Positions 16,018 through 23,740 of a stretch of DNA of 42,344 nt are shown piece after piece. The position numbers and the translations under genes are program-made. Position 1 is the stretch's first letter. Each line of letters opens with the position of its first letter. The notes below the pieces were generated by a model that made no database searches, had not been told where the DNA came from, and saw only the letters and a program-made list of their open reading frames with translations. Source of the stretch: CAZMCC01 sp964564695. GTDB taxonomy: Bacteria; Planctomycetota; Phycisphaerae; Phycisphaerales; UBA1924. The DNA is taken from assembly GCA_964564695.1 (NCBI GenBank), contig CAZMCC010000022.1, positions 1 through 42,344 on the forward strand, read 5' to 3'.

Positions 16018-17712
16018 ATGCTGCGATTTGCCGTGTTTGATCAGTCCGGGCCGGCGCGTGGGTTCCCCTTGGGGCACGCGTACCTGATTGGGCCGGACCA
16101 GACGGTCATCCCGGGCGATATCGCGTTCGAGGACGGGCAGATCGTGTGCCAGAAGCGCACGACCGACTCGGCGGGGCTGGGGGTGCAGTTCCCGGTCGAC
16201 GCCTTGGAGGGCGGGGGCGAGGGCGGGGTGCTGACGCTCCAGACGTGCCTGCTGCCGCCGCGGAAGGCGGCGTACCTGCTGAGCCTCGAACTCGCACGCC
16301 AGCGGGTGATGAGCGTGATCAACAAGCTGGAGGAGTGGGCGCTGTTTGACCTGGCGTCCGACGACCCGGTGATGGTCGCGTTCGAGGCGGCCCGCAAGGC
16401 GTTCACGGACGCGGTGATCCACAAGGCGCCCCCCCACCCGGGGTCCAACGGCACGGGCCCCGCATTTGACGCCGAGACCGATCGGCGGGCCCGCAGGGCG
16501 CTGTCGCTGGCGGTCGACGCGGGCGAGAAGCTGGCGCTGCGCCACGCGGCCGTGATGTCGTCCAAGCGGGGCACGGGGGAACTGCAGCGGCTCGCGCTGA
16601 CCATCCGGCCACCGGTGCACGCGTTGACGGCGCACGAGACGATCGACAGCCGTGCGGCCCTGGTCGGGAGCCCGGGCGTGCTGCTGCCGGGCGTGCCGCG
16701 GGTGGGTGTGACGGCGTGGCCGGCGGGGTTCACGCCCGAGCAGTGCAAGGCGGCCGCGGAGAGCGCGGACTTCATCACGATGCCGATGCGCTGGGTGGAC
16801 ATGGAGCCGACCGAGGGCCGGTACAGCTTCCAGCCGACGGATCGGTGGATCGAGTGGGCGGTGCGCACGGCGAAGCTGCCGGTGGTGGGCGGGCCGCTGG
16901 TGGACTTCCGGCGCGGGAGTTTGCCGGAGTGGCTGTACATCTGGGAGCACGACTACGACACGCTGCGCGAGCTCGTGGGCGAGTATGTGAAGAACATCGT
17001 GACGCGGTATCGCAAGACCGTGGGCACATGGACGGTGGTGAGCGGGGTGAACGCGAGCGCGACGATCGCGCTGACGCCCGAGCAGGCGATGGACCTGACG
17101 CGGCTGTGCATCCTGGTGGTGCGGAAGCTGCAGCCGTCGGCGGTGATCCAGGTGGAGATCGATCAGCCTTGGGGCGAGTTCCTGGGTGATGCGCTGCCGC
17201 GCAAGGGCGCGGAGGCGGGTGTGGGCAGGCCGATCCCGCCGCTGGCGTTCGCGGAGCTGGTGCTGCAGCCGGGGCTGAACGCGGATGTGATTGGCGTGCG
17301 GGTGCACATGGGGCGGTCGACGCCCGGAGGATCGACGCGCGACCTGCTCGCGCTGAGCGAGGTGCTCGACCGGTACGCACACTGCGAGCGCCCGATCGCG
17401 GTGACGGCGGTCTCGGCGCCGGCGGAGCCGGTCGCGCCGGGCTCGGACGGCGAGGACGGCGGGTCGTGGCGCGGACGGTGGAGCCCGGAACTGCAGGGGA
17501 AGTGGGCCGCGGGTGCGCTGGCGGTGGCGGCGAGCAAGCCGTACGTGACGAGCGTGTGCTGGGCGGCGCTGTCGGACGATGCACGGTCGGGGGCGAAGGA
17601 GGGGCTGGTGGGACCCAGCGGTCAGGGACGCCCGGCGCTGGCGGAACTCGCGAAGGTCCGCGGGGCGCTGCGGGCGAAGCTGGCGGCGACGGGAGTTGGA
17701 GGGGTCGGGTAA
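16018..17712 (+). CDS. GH10-like (xylanase-fold) protein lacking both catalytic glutamates
   Basis: The 564-residue protein has a distinct N-terminal region (about 1-205) and a C-terminal TIM barrel resembling glycoside hydrolase family 10. The barrel motifs are FITMPMRWVDMEPTEGRYSF at about residues 250-270, then GGPLVDFRRGSLPEWLYIW and VGEYVKNIVTRYRKTVGTW. In GH10 the acid/base Glu sits in WDVVNE and the nucleophile in ITELD. Here the matching positions read WTVVSG (about 337-342) and AVTAVS (about 460-465), so both glutamates are missing. No signal peptide is seen. Start ATG 16018 has GGAGG 12 nt upstream. It may be a carbohydrate-binding or structural derivative rather than an enzyme. It is followed after 18 bp by the ComEA-like gene. 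The fold call is moderate; the missing residues rest on an eye alignment. Confidence 0.65.
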   Translation: MLRFAVFDQSGPARGFPLGHAYLIGPDQTVIPGDIAFEDGQIVCQKRTTDSAGLGVQFPVDALEGGGEGGVLTLQTCLLPPRKAAYLLSLELARQRVMSVINKLEEWALFDLASDDPVMVAFEAARKAFTDAVIHKAPPHPGSNGTGPAFDAETDRRARRALSLAVDAGEKLALRHAAVMSSKRGTGELQRLALTIRPPVHALTAHETIDSRAALVGSPGVLLPGVPRVGVTAWPAGFTPEQCKAAAESADFITMPMRWVDMEPTEGRYSFQPTDRWIEWAVRTAKLPVVGGPLVDFRRGSLPEWLYIWEHDYDTLRELVGEYVKNIVTRYRKTVGTWTVVSGVNASATIALTPEQAMDLTRLCILVVRKLQPSAVIQVEIDQPWGEFLGDALPRKGAEAGVGRPIPPLAFAELVLQPGLNADVIGVRVHMGRSTPGGSTRDLLALSEVLDRYAHCERPIAVTAVSAPAEPVAPGSDGEDGGSWRGRWSPELQGKWAAGALAVAASKPYVTSVCWAALSDDARSGAKEGLVGPSGQGRPALAELAKVRGALRAKLAATGVGGVG

Positions 17713-17730
17713 GGCGCCCGGAGGCGAGAC

Positions 17731-18285
17731 GTGGAGAGCGAGCGCGGATTCGAACGCGAACGCGACTGGACGCAGGGTCCGGCCAAGTGGGCGGCGGTGG
17801 TCGTGCTGGGTGCGGCGTGCGTGCTCACGAGCGCGTGGGTGATGACGGGGCGGGTGAGAGTTGAACGCGAGGCGGGTGGGGCGGAGCGGGAGGGGGCGGG
17901 GGCGGCCACGGGCGTCGAGAAGTTGCCATCGACGCTGCGTTTGCCGGTAGAGGCGCCCGGGTTGGCGGAGGTCGGGGAGCCGATAAGGCCGGCGATCGGG
18001 CCGGCGGTTGACGAAGAAGCCACAACTAAGCCGGAAGTTTCGACCGAGGCAGATGCTCGCGCATCAGGGCCGGACGCGATCAGCGTCGCACGCCGAATCA
18101 ACATCAACACGGCGAGCGCGGCCGAGCTCGAACTGCTGCCGGGCGTGGGGCCGAAGCTGGCTCAACGGATCATCGACCACCGGCGCCAGCACGGGGCGTT
18201 CAAGACGGTGGACGAGCTGGACGGGGTGAGCGGGATCGGGCCGCGGATTCTGGAGCGGCTCAGGGGAATGGTGACGGTCGAGTAA
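17731..18285 (+). CDS. Membrane-anchored helix-hairpin-helix protein, ComEA-like
   Basis: ComEA proteins bind incoming double-stranded DNA at the membrane in natural transformation; stand-alone HhH proteins of this type also occur without competence. This 184-residue product has a short charged N-terminus, one membrane segment at about residues 19-38 (WAAVVVLGAACVLTSAWVM) and an Ala/Glu/Pro-rich periplasmic linker. The C-terminal tandem HhH domain reads RININTASAAELELLPGVG, then AQRIIDHRRQHGAF and VSGIGPRILERL. The start is GTG 17731 with GGAGG 6 nt upstream, a strong site. It is transcribed with the GH10-like gene 18 bp ahead. A hairpin at 18306-18329 follows. No ComEC is in the window, so DNA uptake is only a possibility. 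Confidence 0.8.
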   Translation: MESERGFERERDWTQGPAKWAAVVVLGAACVLTSAWVMTGRVRVEREAGGAEREGAGAATGVEKLPSTLRLPVEAPGLAEVGEPIRPAIGPAVDEEATTKPEVSTEADARASGPDAISVARRININTASAAELELLPGVGPKLAQRIIDHRRQHGAFKTVDELDGVSGIGPRILERLRGMVTVE

Positions 18286-18305
18286 GGCGAGCTTCATGTG
18301 CGCGG

Positions 18306-18329
18306 CCCGGCGGACAACGCTCCGCCGGG
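18306..18329. terminator. 9-bp GC-rich hairpin between comEA-like gene and mfd
   Basis: CCCGGCGGA (18306-18314) pairs with TCCGCCGGG (18321-18329) around CAACGC, about 20 bp past the stop at 18285. It lacks a T tract. Its position favours the mfd start at 18350 over an in-frame ATG at 18296 that would put the hairpin inside the gene. Confidence 0.5.
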
Positions 18330-18349
18330 GCACCCGGGCTTTCCATAGC

Positions 18350-21300
18350 ATGGCTCGATTGAGCGTTCGCATAGACGGGCCCGGCCCGTTTCAGCTTGTG
18401 CGATGGGTGGCTCGCGACGATGCGGTCGGGAGGATTGCGCGCGCCGCGAACGCAGGGCTGCGGGTCGCCGCCCGCGGGGCCAACGGATCGAGTGCGGCGT
18501 TCACGTGTGCGGCCTTGGCGAACCTCACCAGGCGGGTGTGGCTGCTGGTTGTTGCGCACATTGACGAGGCGGACGAGGCCGCGGACGAGTTGGGCGGGGC
18601 GGGGGTGAGCGTGGTGCGTCTGCCGGCACTGGAAGTGCTGCCCGGGGAGAGCAACGTCAGCCTGGAGCTGTTCTCGGCACGGCTCAGCGCGGTGAAGCGG
18701 GTGGCGGCACTCGCCAAGTCCCCCCCCCACTCCAACGCGGGCGTGCCCAGCACAGGGCTCGTGATCGTCGCGCCCGTGCAGGCGCTCATGCAGGGCGTGC
18801 CGAGCCCGGCGTCGCTGGGGCTGCTCTCGCTCAACGTGCGACGCGGCGAGAAGCGGCCGATGAGCGAACTCGTCGAGTGGCTGGCCCGCGCGGGGTATGA
18901 GCGCGTCGAGGCGGCCGATGAGCCGGGGACGTTCGCCGTGCGCGGCGGGATTCTCGATGTGTTCCCACCCGGAGATCCGAGCGGGGGCATGAGCACCGGG
19001 GCGGGCGGCGGCGGCGGGACGGGCGTGCCGGTGCGCCTCGACTTCTTCGGCGATGAGATCGAGCAGCTGAGCGAGGTCGATCTCGACACCATGGGGTCGG
19101 ACCGGGCGATTGAGTCGGTCGAGTTCGTGTGTGCGGCCGTGGGCGGAGGGGGACAGACCCTGACCGACTCGGTGAGCTTTCTCGATCTGCTGCCGCGGGG
19201 GCCGCAGGGGGCGTGCGTGCTCATGCACGAGAGCATGGAGCTCGTCGAGCAGGCTCGCGGGTACTTCGAGCGCGTGACGGACACGAAGGGGACGGCCATC
19301 ACCCCGCCACCGGCGCTGCTGAAAGCGCTGCAGGAGCGGTTCCACGGGATGGTGGAGCTGAACCAGTTCTCGACGACGCGGATCGCGGGGGACGAGGCGG
19401 TGGATCTGCCGGTGGGGCCGCCGCCGAGCTTCGCTCAGGAGGCGGGGGAGGCGGTCAAGGAGCTGGTGGAGCTGGCGGGCGCGGGGGAGCACGTGGTCGT
19501 GTTCTGCCAGAACGACGGGGAAAGGACGCGGCTGGGGGAGTTGCTGGGGGAGGCCGCGAAGAGCGTTGAGGCGGTGACGGCGTATCTGCATCGGGGGTTT
19601 ACGTGGCGGGAAGAAAACGCGATAACGCGGGAACGCGATAACGCGATAGAGAAGGACTCGCGGCTCGTCGTTGTGCCGTACCACGAACTCATGCACCGGT
19701 TTTCGGTGCGGCGGCGCGGGGGGCGCGGTGGGGCGGGTGGGGGGGGCGACACCCGGCTCAAGGCCGGGCGGGCGATGGACACGTTCCTGGACTTTGCGCC
19801 CGGGGACCTGGTCGTCCATCGCGACCACGGCATCGCGCGGTTCGTCGGGCTCGTCGTCATGGAGAGCGGGGCGAACCGGCTCTCGGCGACGCATCGGCTG
19901 CGCGACAATGTTCGCAAGAAGCGGGCCGACGACGAGGCGCTCGAGGAGTATCTGACGCTCGAGTTTGCCCAGGGCACCAAGCTGCATGTGCCGTGCACGA
20001 AGATCGACCAGGTGCAGAAGTACGTGGGTGGGTTCCGGGGGCAGCCGGCGCTGTCGGCGATCGGCGGGCAGCGGTGGAAGAAACAGAAGGAGCAGGTGTT
20101 CGAGAGCGTGCGCGGGCTCGCGTCGGAACTTCTCCGCGTGCGGGCGGCCCGCGAGCACCTGCCGGGTGTGCGTTTCCCCGCGGACACGACGTGGCAGAAG
20201 GAGTTTGAGGCCGAGTTCCCGTACGAGGAGACCGAGGACCAGCTCGCGGCACTGTCCGAGATCAAGCGCGACATGCAGCAGGAGCGGCCGATGGATCGGC
20301 TGCTGTGCGGCGACGTGGGGTATGGGAAGACGGAGCTGGCGATCCGCGCGGCGTTCAAGGCCGTCGAGTTCGGGAAGCAGGTCGCGGTGCTCGTGCCGAC
20401 GACGGTGCTCGCGGAGCAGCACGAGCGAACGTTCCGCGGTCGCTTCGCGGATTATCCGTTCCGCGTGGCGTCGCTGAGCCGCTTCAAGACCACCAAGGAG
20501 ATCGGCGACACGCTCGACCTCGTGAAGAAGGGGCAGATGGACATCGTCGTGGGGACGCACCGGCTGCTGAGCAAAGACGTGCGTTTCGCCGACCTGGGAC
20601 TGGTGGTCGTCGACGAGGAGCAGCGGTTCGGCGTCGAGCACAAGGAACGCCTGCTCAGCCTGCGGATGACGGTCGACGTGCTCACGCTCAGCGCGACGCC
20701 GATCCCGCGGACGCTGCACATGAGCATGCTGGGGCTGCGGGACATTTCGAGCCTCGCCACGGCCCCGGTGGACCGGCGGGCCGTGGTGACCGAGGTGATC
20801 CCGTACAACGAACGCCGCATCGAGCAGGCGATCGCGCGCGAGCTCGCCCGCGACGGGCAGGTGTACTTCGTGCACAACCGGGTGCACAACATCCAGAGCG
20901 TGGCGGACACCGTCAAGCGGCTCGCCGGCGAGAAGGCCCGCGTGGTCGTCGGGCACGGCCAGATGCCCGACGGCGAGCTCGAGGACGTCATCCTCAAATT
21001 CGTGCGCCGCGAGGCGGACATCCTCGTCTGCACCACGATCATCGAGAGCGGCATCGACATCCCGACGGCCAACACGATGATCATCGCCGACGCCGACCGT
21101 TTCGGGCTCGCCGACCTGCACCAGCTCCGCGGGCGCGTCGGGCGGTACAAGCACCGGGCGTACTGCTACCTGCTCACGCCCGCGGACCGGCCCGTGACCG
21201 ACAAAGCGACCAAGCGGCTCAAGGCGATCGAGGAGTACTCGATGCTCGGGGCCGGGTTCAAGATCGCCATGCGCGACCTCGAAATCCGCGGGGCGGGGAA

Positions 21301-21958
21301 CATCCTCGGCCCTGAGCAGAGCGGGCATATCTCAGCGGTGGGCTACGAGATGTACTGCCAGCTCCTCGAGAAGGCCGTGCGCGAGCTCAACGGCGAGGCG
21401 ACGGCGGTCTCGAGCGACACGGCGGTCGACCTGGGCGTGACCGGCTATATCGCCAAGGGCTACGTGCCCAGCGACATCCGGCGCATGGAGGCGTACCGAC
21501 GCCTGGCGATTGCCGCGAAGCCGGAAGACGTGGTCGCGTTCGAGCGCGACGTGACCGCGGCCTACGGGGCCCCGCCCCCGAGCGTGCGGAGGCTCATCGA
21601 CGTCACCGAGCTGCGGGTGGCGCTCACGCACATGGGGATCAAGACCATGGCGGTGAAGGAGAAGGACGTCGTGTTCTTCGCGACCGACCCGGTGGCGCTG
21701 ATGGAGCAGCTCGGCGCCGCCCAAGGCACCGTCCGCTTGATTCCGCCAAAGGCCGGGCAGAAGGCAGACGTGGCGGAGGTCTATTACCGCCCGCCGGACA
21801 ACTACCTGCAGCCGCTCACGCTGTTGGGGGTGCTCAGAAAGCACCTGTGCGGGTCGGAGCGCCAGCGGGAATCGTCCCCCCCACCGCCCCCACCGCCCCC
21901 CCCGCCGGGCGTACCACCAACGAAGGTTGGGAAGGTCTCGAATCCAAAGCGCACGTGA
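18350..21958 (+). CDS. mfd: Transcription-repair coupling factor
   Basis: Mfd pushes stalled RNA polymerase off DNA lesions and recruits UvrA. The 1202-residue protein has the UvrB-like N-terminal part (VVRLPALEVLPGESNVSLEL, PGTFAVRGGILDVFPPG). The RNA-polymerase interaction domain follows (GDLVVHRDHGIARFVGL, LTLEFAQGTKLHVP). The RecG-type motor has Walker A CGDVGYGKTELAIRA and motif Ia VLVPTTVLAEQH; motif II is VVDEEQRFGVEHKERL, motif III is LSATPIPRTLHMSM, and motif VI is LHQLRGRVGR. The C-terminal regulatory domain completes it. Unusual are a repeat-encoded insertion near residue 425, a Gly-rich loop near 465, and a Pro-rich tail ending at 21958 that overlaps the convergent CrtI-family gene by 125 bp. 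The start is uncertain: ATG 18350, or in-frame ATG 18296. Confidence 0.95.
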   Translation: MARLSVRIDGPGPFQLVRWVARDDAVGRIARAANAGLRVAARGANGSSAAFTCAALANLTRRVWLLVVAHIDEADEAADELGGAGVSVVRLPALEVLPGESNVSLELFSARLSAVKRVAALAKSPPHSNAGVPSTGLVIVAPVQALMQGVPSPASLGLLSLNVRRGEKRPMSELVEWLARAGYERVEAADEPGTFAVRGGILDVFPPGDPSGGMSTGAGGGGGTGVPVRLDFFGDEIEQLSEVDLDTMGSDRAIESVEFVCAAVGGGGQTLTDSVSFLDLLPRGPQGACVLMHESMELVEQARGYFERVTDTKGTAITPPPALLKALQERFHGMVELNQFSTTRIAGDEAVDLPVGPPPSFAQEAGEAVKELVELAGAGEHVVVFCQNDGERTRLGELLGEAAKSVEAVTAYLHRGFTWREENAITRERDNAIEKDSRLVVVPYHELMHRFSVRRRGGRGGAGGGGDTRLKAGRAMDTFLDFAPGDLVVHRDHGIARFVGLVVMESGANRLSATHRLRDNVRKKRADDEALEEYLTLEFAQGTKLHVPCTKIDQVQKYVGGFRGQPALSAIGGQRWKKQKEQVFESVRGLASELLRVRAAREHLPGVRFPADTTWQKEFEAEFPYEETEDQLAALSEIKRDMQQERPMDRLLCGDVGYGKTELAIRAAFKAVEFGKQVAVLVPTTVLAEQHERTFRGRFADYPFRVASLSRFKTTKEIGDTLDLVKKGQMDIVVGTHRLLSKDVRFADLGLVVVDEEQRFGVEHKERLLSLRMTVDVLTLSATPIPRTLHMSMLGLRDISSLATAPVDRRAVVTEVIPYNERRIEQAIARELARDGQVYFVHNRVHNIQSVADTVKRLAGEKARVVVGHGQMPDGELEDVILKFVRREADILVCTTIIESGIDIPTANTMIIADADRFGLADLHQLRGRVGRYKHRAYCYLLTPADRPVTDKATKRLKAIEEYSMLGAGFKIAMRDLEIRGAGNILGPEQSGHISAVGYEMYCQLLEKAVRELNGEATAVSSDTAVDLGVTGYIAKGYVPSDIRRMEAYRRLAIAAKPEDVVAFERDVTAAYGAPPPSVRRLIDVTELRVALTHMGIKTMAVKEKDVVFFATDPVALMEQLGAAQGTVRLIPPKAGQKADVAEVYYRPPDNYLQPLTLLGVLRKHLCGSERQRESSPPPPPPPPPPGVPPTKVGKVSNPKRT
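19612..19650 (+). repeat. Short tandem repeat AACGCGATAACGCG inside mfd
   Basis: AACGCGATAACGCG occurs twice in close tandem, encoding an ENAITRERDNAIEKD-like segment near residue 425 of Mfd, ahead of the RNA-polymerase interaction domain. It is in frame, so the protein stays intact. It looks like a recent in-frame insertion in a variable linker. Confidence 0.6.
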
Positions 21959-23585
21959 CGCCGAGCCGGTCGCAGAGCATGCGGCTGGTGGTCTGCGAGC
22001 TGAGCCAGATGACGGGGAGGCCGGACCCAGGGTGTGTTCCGCCGCCGACGAACCACAGGCCTTCGAAACCGGGGAGGCGGTTGTGCACGCGCTTGTGGAG
22101 CATCTGGCCCAGGTTGTGCGCGAGGTTGAACGTCGCCCCGTGGTTGATGCTCGCGGCGCGCCAGTCGGCCGGAGTGAAGACCTCCTCGGCGACGATGCGG
22201 CGTTCGAGGTCGGCGATGCCGAGGCGGCCCGCGATCTGGTCGAGGCACTGGCGGCGCGCCGTTGACGAGGCGGCAGCCCAATCGAGCGGCGGCGAGCCCG
22301 TCTTCGTGTTGGGGCAGGGGAGCAGGACGTAGAGGGCGCTGTCGCCGTCGGGGGCGAGGGTCGGGTCGGTGACGGCCGGGTTGCAGACGTAGAGCGAGGG
22401 GTCTTCGCTGAGACGCCCTGTGCGGGAGATGTCCTCGAGGTTCTCGCGGTACTTCGAGGAGATGAAGATGGTGTGGTGCGGCAGGTCGACCTTGCCGCGG
22501 ACGCCCAGGTAGAGCATGTAGGTCGAGCACGAGTATCGCTTCGCGTCGATGGCGCTGTCGGGCTCGGCGCCGCCGGTGGCGCCCAGGAGCGAGCCGACCG
22601 GGCCGGGCCCGGGCCGCAGCTCTGGGGGAATCAGGTTCTTGATGGCCCATGTGGCGTCGGCGTTGACGACGGCGTGCTCGTGCTCGACGACGCGCTCGGC
22701 GCCATCGGGGCCGGCGATGCGCAGGCCGGTGAGCTGCCGGCCGTTGAACTCGGCGCGCGTGACGCGTGCGGACGTGACGACCCGCCCGCCGAGCTCCTCG
22801 ATCACGCGAGCGAGTGCGGCCGTCACGGCGTTGCACCCGCCGATCGGGTGCCAGATGCCGTATTCGTACTCGATGAACGGAAGGATGCTGAAGAGGCTGG
22901 GGCAGTCGTACGGGCTCATGCCCAGGTACTTGGACTGGAAGCTGAGCGCGAGCCGGGTGGCCGGGTGGTGAAAGCGGTTGTTGAGATAGGCGTTGACCGA
23001 GAGGTGCGGGTTGAGGTACGGGCCGACCTTGGCGGTGCCCAGGGAGAGCAGGTCGAGCGGCGAGGTGATGCTCGCCCGCAGGATCGGGGTCATCAGCTCG
23101 AGCTTGGCGCGGTTCTCGGCGATGAACTTCTCGAAGGCCGGGCCGTCGCGCGCGTCGAGGGCCGCGAGGCGGGCGGCCATCGCGGGGATGTCCTGCGTGG
23201 TGTCGATGGTCGTGGGCCGCTCGACGCCGGACGAGGCCCCGGGGCCGCCGTTGACGATGAGGCGGTACATGGGGTCGAGGCGGCGCAGGTCGAGCAGGTC
23301 GCTCACGCGCCGGCCGGCGGCGCGGAGGATCTCCTCCAGGACGTACGGCATGAGAAAGAACGTGGGCCCGCGGTCGAAGTGGTAGCGCCGCGAGGGATCG
23401 TCGCGCGCGGGGAGCGTGACACGGCTCGTCCGGCCCCCCACCGTCGGCCCAGCCTCGTAGACGGTGACATCAAGCCCGCTGGCGGCGAGCAGGACGCCGG
23501 CGGCGAGCCCGCCGGGGCCGGCTCCGACAATGGCGATGGGGCTGCGCTTCGGTGGGGGTCTCGTTGGGCGCTTGGTGGCGATCAT
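21834..23585 (-). CDS. CrtI-family carotenoid desaturase or oxidase (CrtN/CrtP-like), copy 1
   Basis: This FAD-dependent amine-oxidase-fold enzyme would act on a membrane carotenoid precursor. It has 583 residues from ATG 23585. The N-terminal dinucleotide motif is IAIVGAGPGGLAAGVLLAAS at about residues 15-34, then YEAGPTVGGRTSRV. GPTFFLMPYVLEEILRAAG and LSFQSKYLGMSPYDCPSLFS are typical of the family. The C-terminal FAD motif is WFVGGGTHPGSGLPVIWLSS. Desaturase (CrtN/CrtI) cannot be separated from terminal-methyl oxidase (CrtP) by eye. The gene is divergent from the aldehyde dehydrogenase operon, 155 bp apart. Its tail, after about residue 545, is encoded in a C-rich tract overlapping mfd and is probably unimportant. 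Confidence 0.85.
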   Translation of the reverse strand: MIATKRPTRPPPKRSPIAIVGAGPGGLAAGVLLAASGLDVTVYEAGPTVGGRTSRVTLPARDDPSRRYHFDRGPTFFLMPYVLEEILRAAGRRVSDLLDLRRLDPMYRLIVNGGPGASSGVERPTTIDTTQDIPAMAARLAALDARDGPAFEKFIAENRAKLELMTPILRASITSPLDLLSLGTAKVGPYLNPHLSVNAYLNNRFHHPATRLALSFQSKYLGMSPYDCPSLFSILPFIEYEYGIWHPIGGCNAVTAALARVIEELGGRVVTSARVTRAEFNGRQLTGLRIAGPDGAERVVEHEHAVVNADATWAIKNLIPPELRPGPGPVGSLLGATGGAEPDSAIDAKRYSCSTYMLYLGVRGKVDLPHHTIFISSKYRENLEDISRTGRLSEDPSLYVCNPAVTDPTLAPDGDSALYVLLPCPNTKTGSPPLDWAAASSTARRQCLDQIAGRLGIADLERRIVAEEVFTPADWRAASINHGATFNLAHNLGQMLHKRVHNRLPGFEGLWFVGGGTHPGSGLPVIWLSSQTTSRMLCDRLGVTCALDSRPSQPSLVVRPAGGAVGAVGGTIPAGAPTRTGAF

Positions 23586-23704
23586 GCGACATTCCGCAGC
23601 GAACTGCGTGTGGACGTGGGGATGGGGTTCGGGCTGGGACTGGGGCTCAGAGGTGCCGGACGCGCGGCATTCTCGCGGAAAGGGCCGTGTCGTGCAACAC
23701 CAAA

Positions 23705-23733
23705 TTGGGCGATGCGCCGCCGCGCGGTATACT
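23705..23733 (+). promoter_or_regulatory. Candidate promoter of the carotenoid operon
   Basis: TTGGGC (23705-23710), a 17-bp spacer and TATACT (23728-23733) precede the aldehyde dehydrogenase ATG by 7 nt. The -10 box matches consensus at five of six positions and the -35 at three. Transcription would start at or next to the ATG, predicting a leaderless mRNA. Confidence 0.5.
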
Positions 23734-23740
23734 CGCGCCG

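Noticed and set aside
15952..17382. Minus-strand extension of purC into the GH10-like gene
   Set aside because: Conserved PurC sequence starts at ATG 15945; the extension is Arg/His-rich shadow sequence.
18260..21328. Minus-strand open frame of about 1000 codons opposite mfd
   Set aside because: Shadow of mfd; composition is low in Lys, Asn, Ile and shows no domain, whereas the plus strand carries all Mfd motifs.
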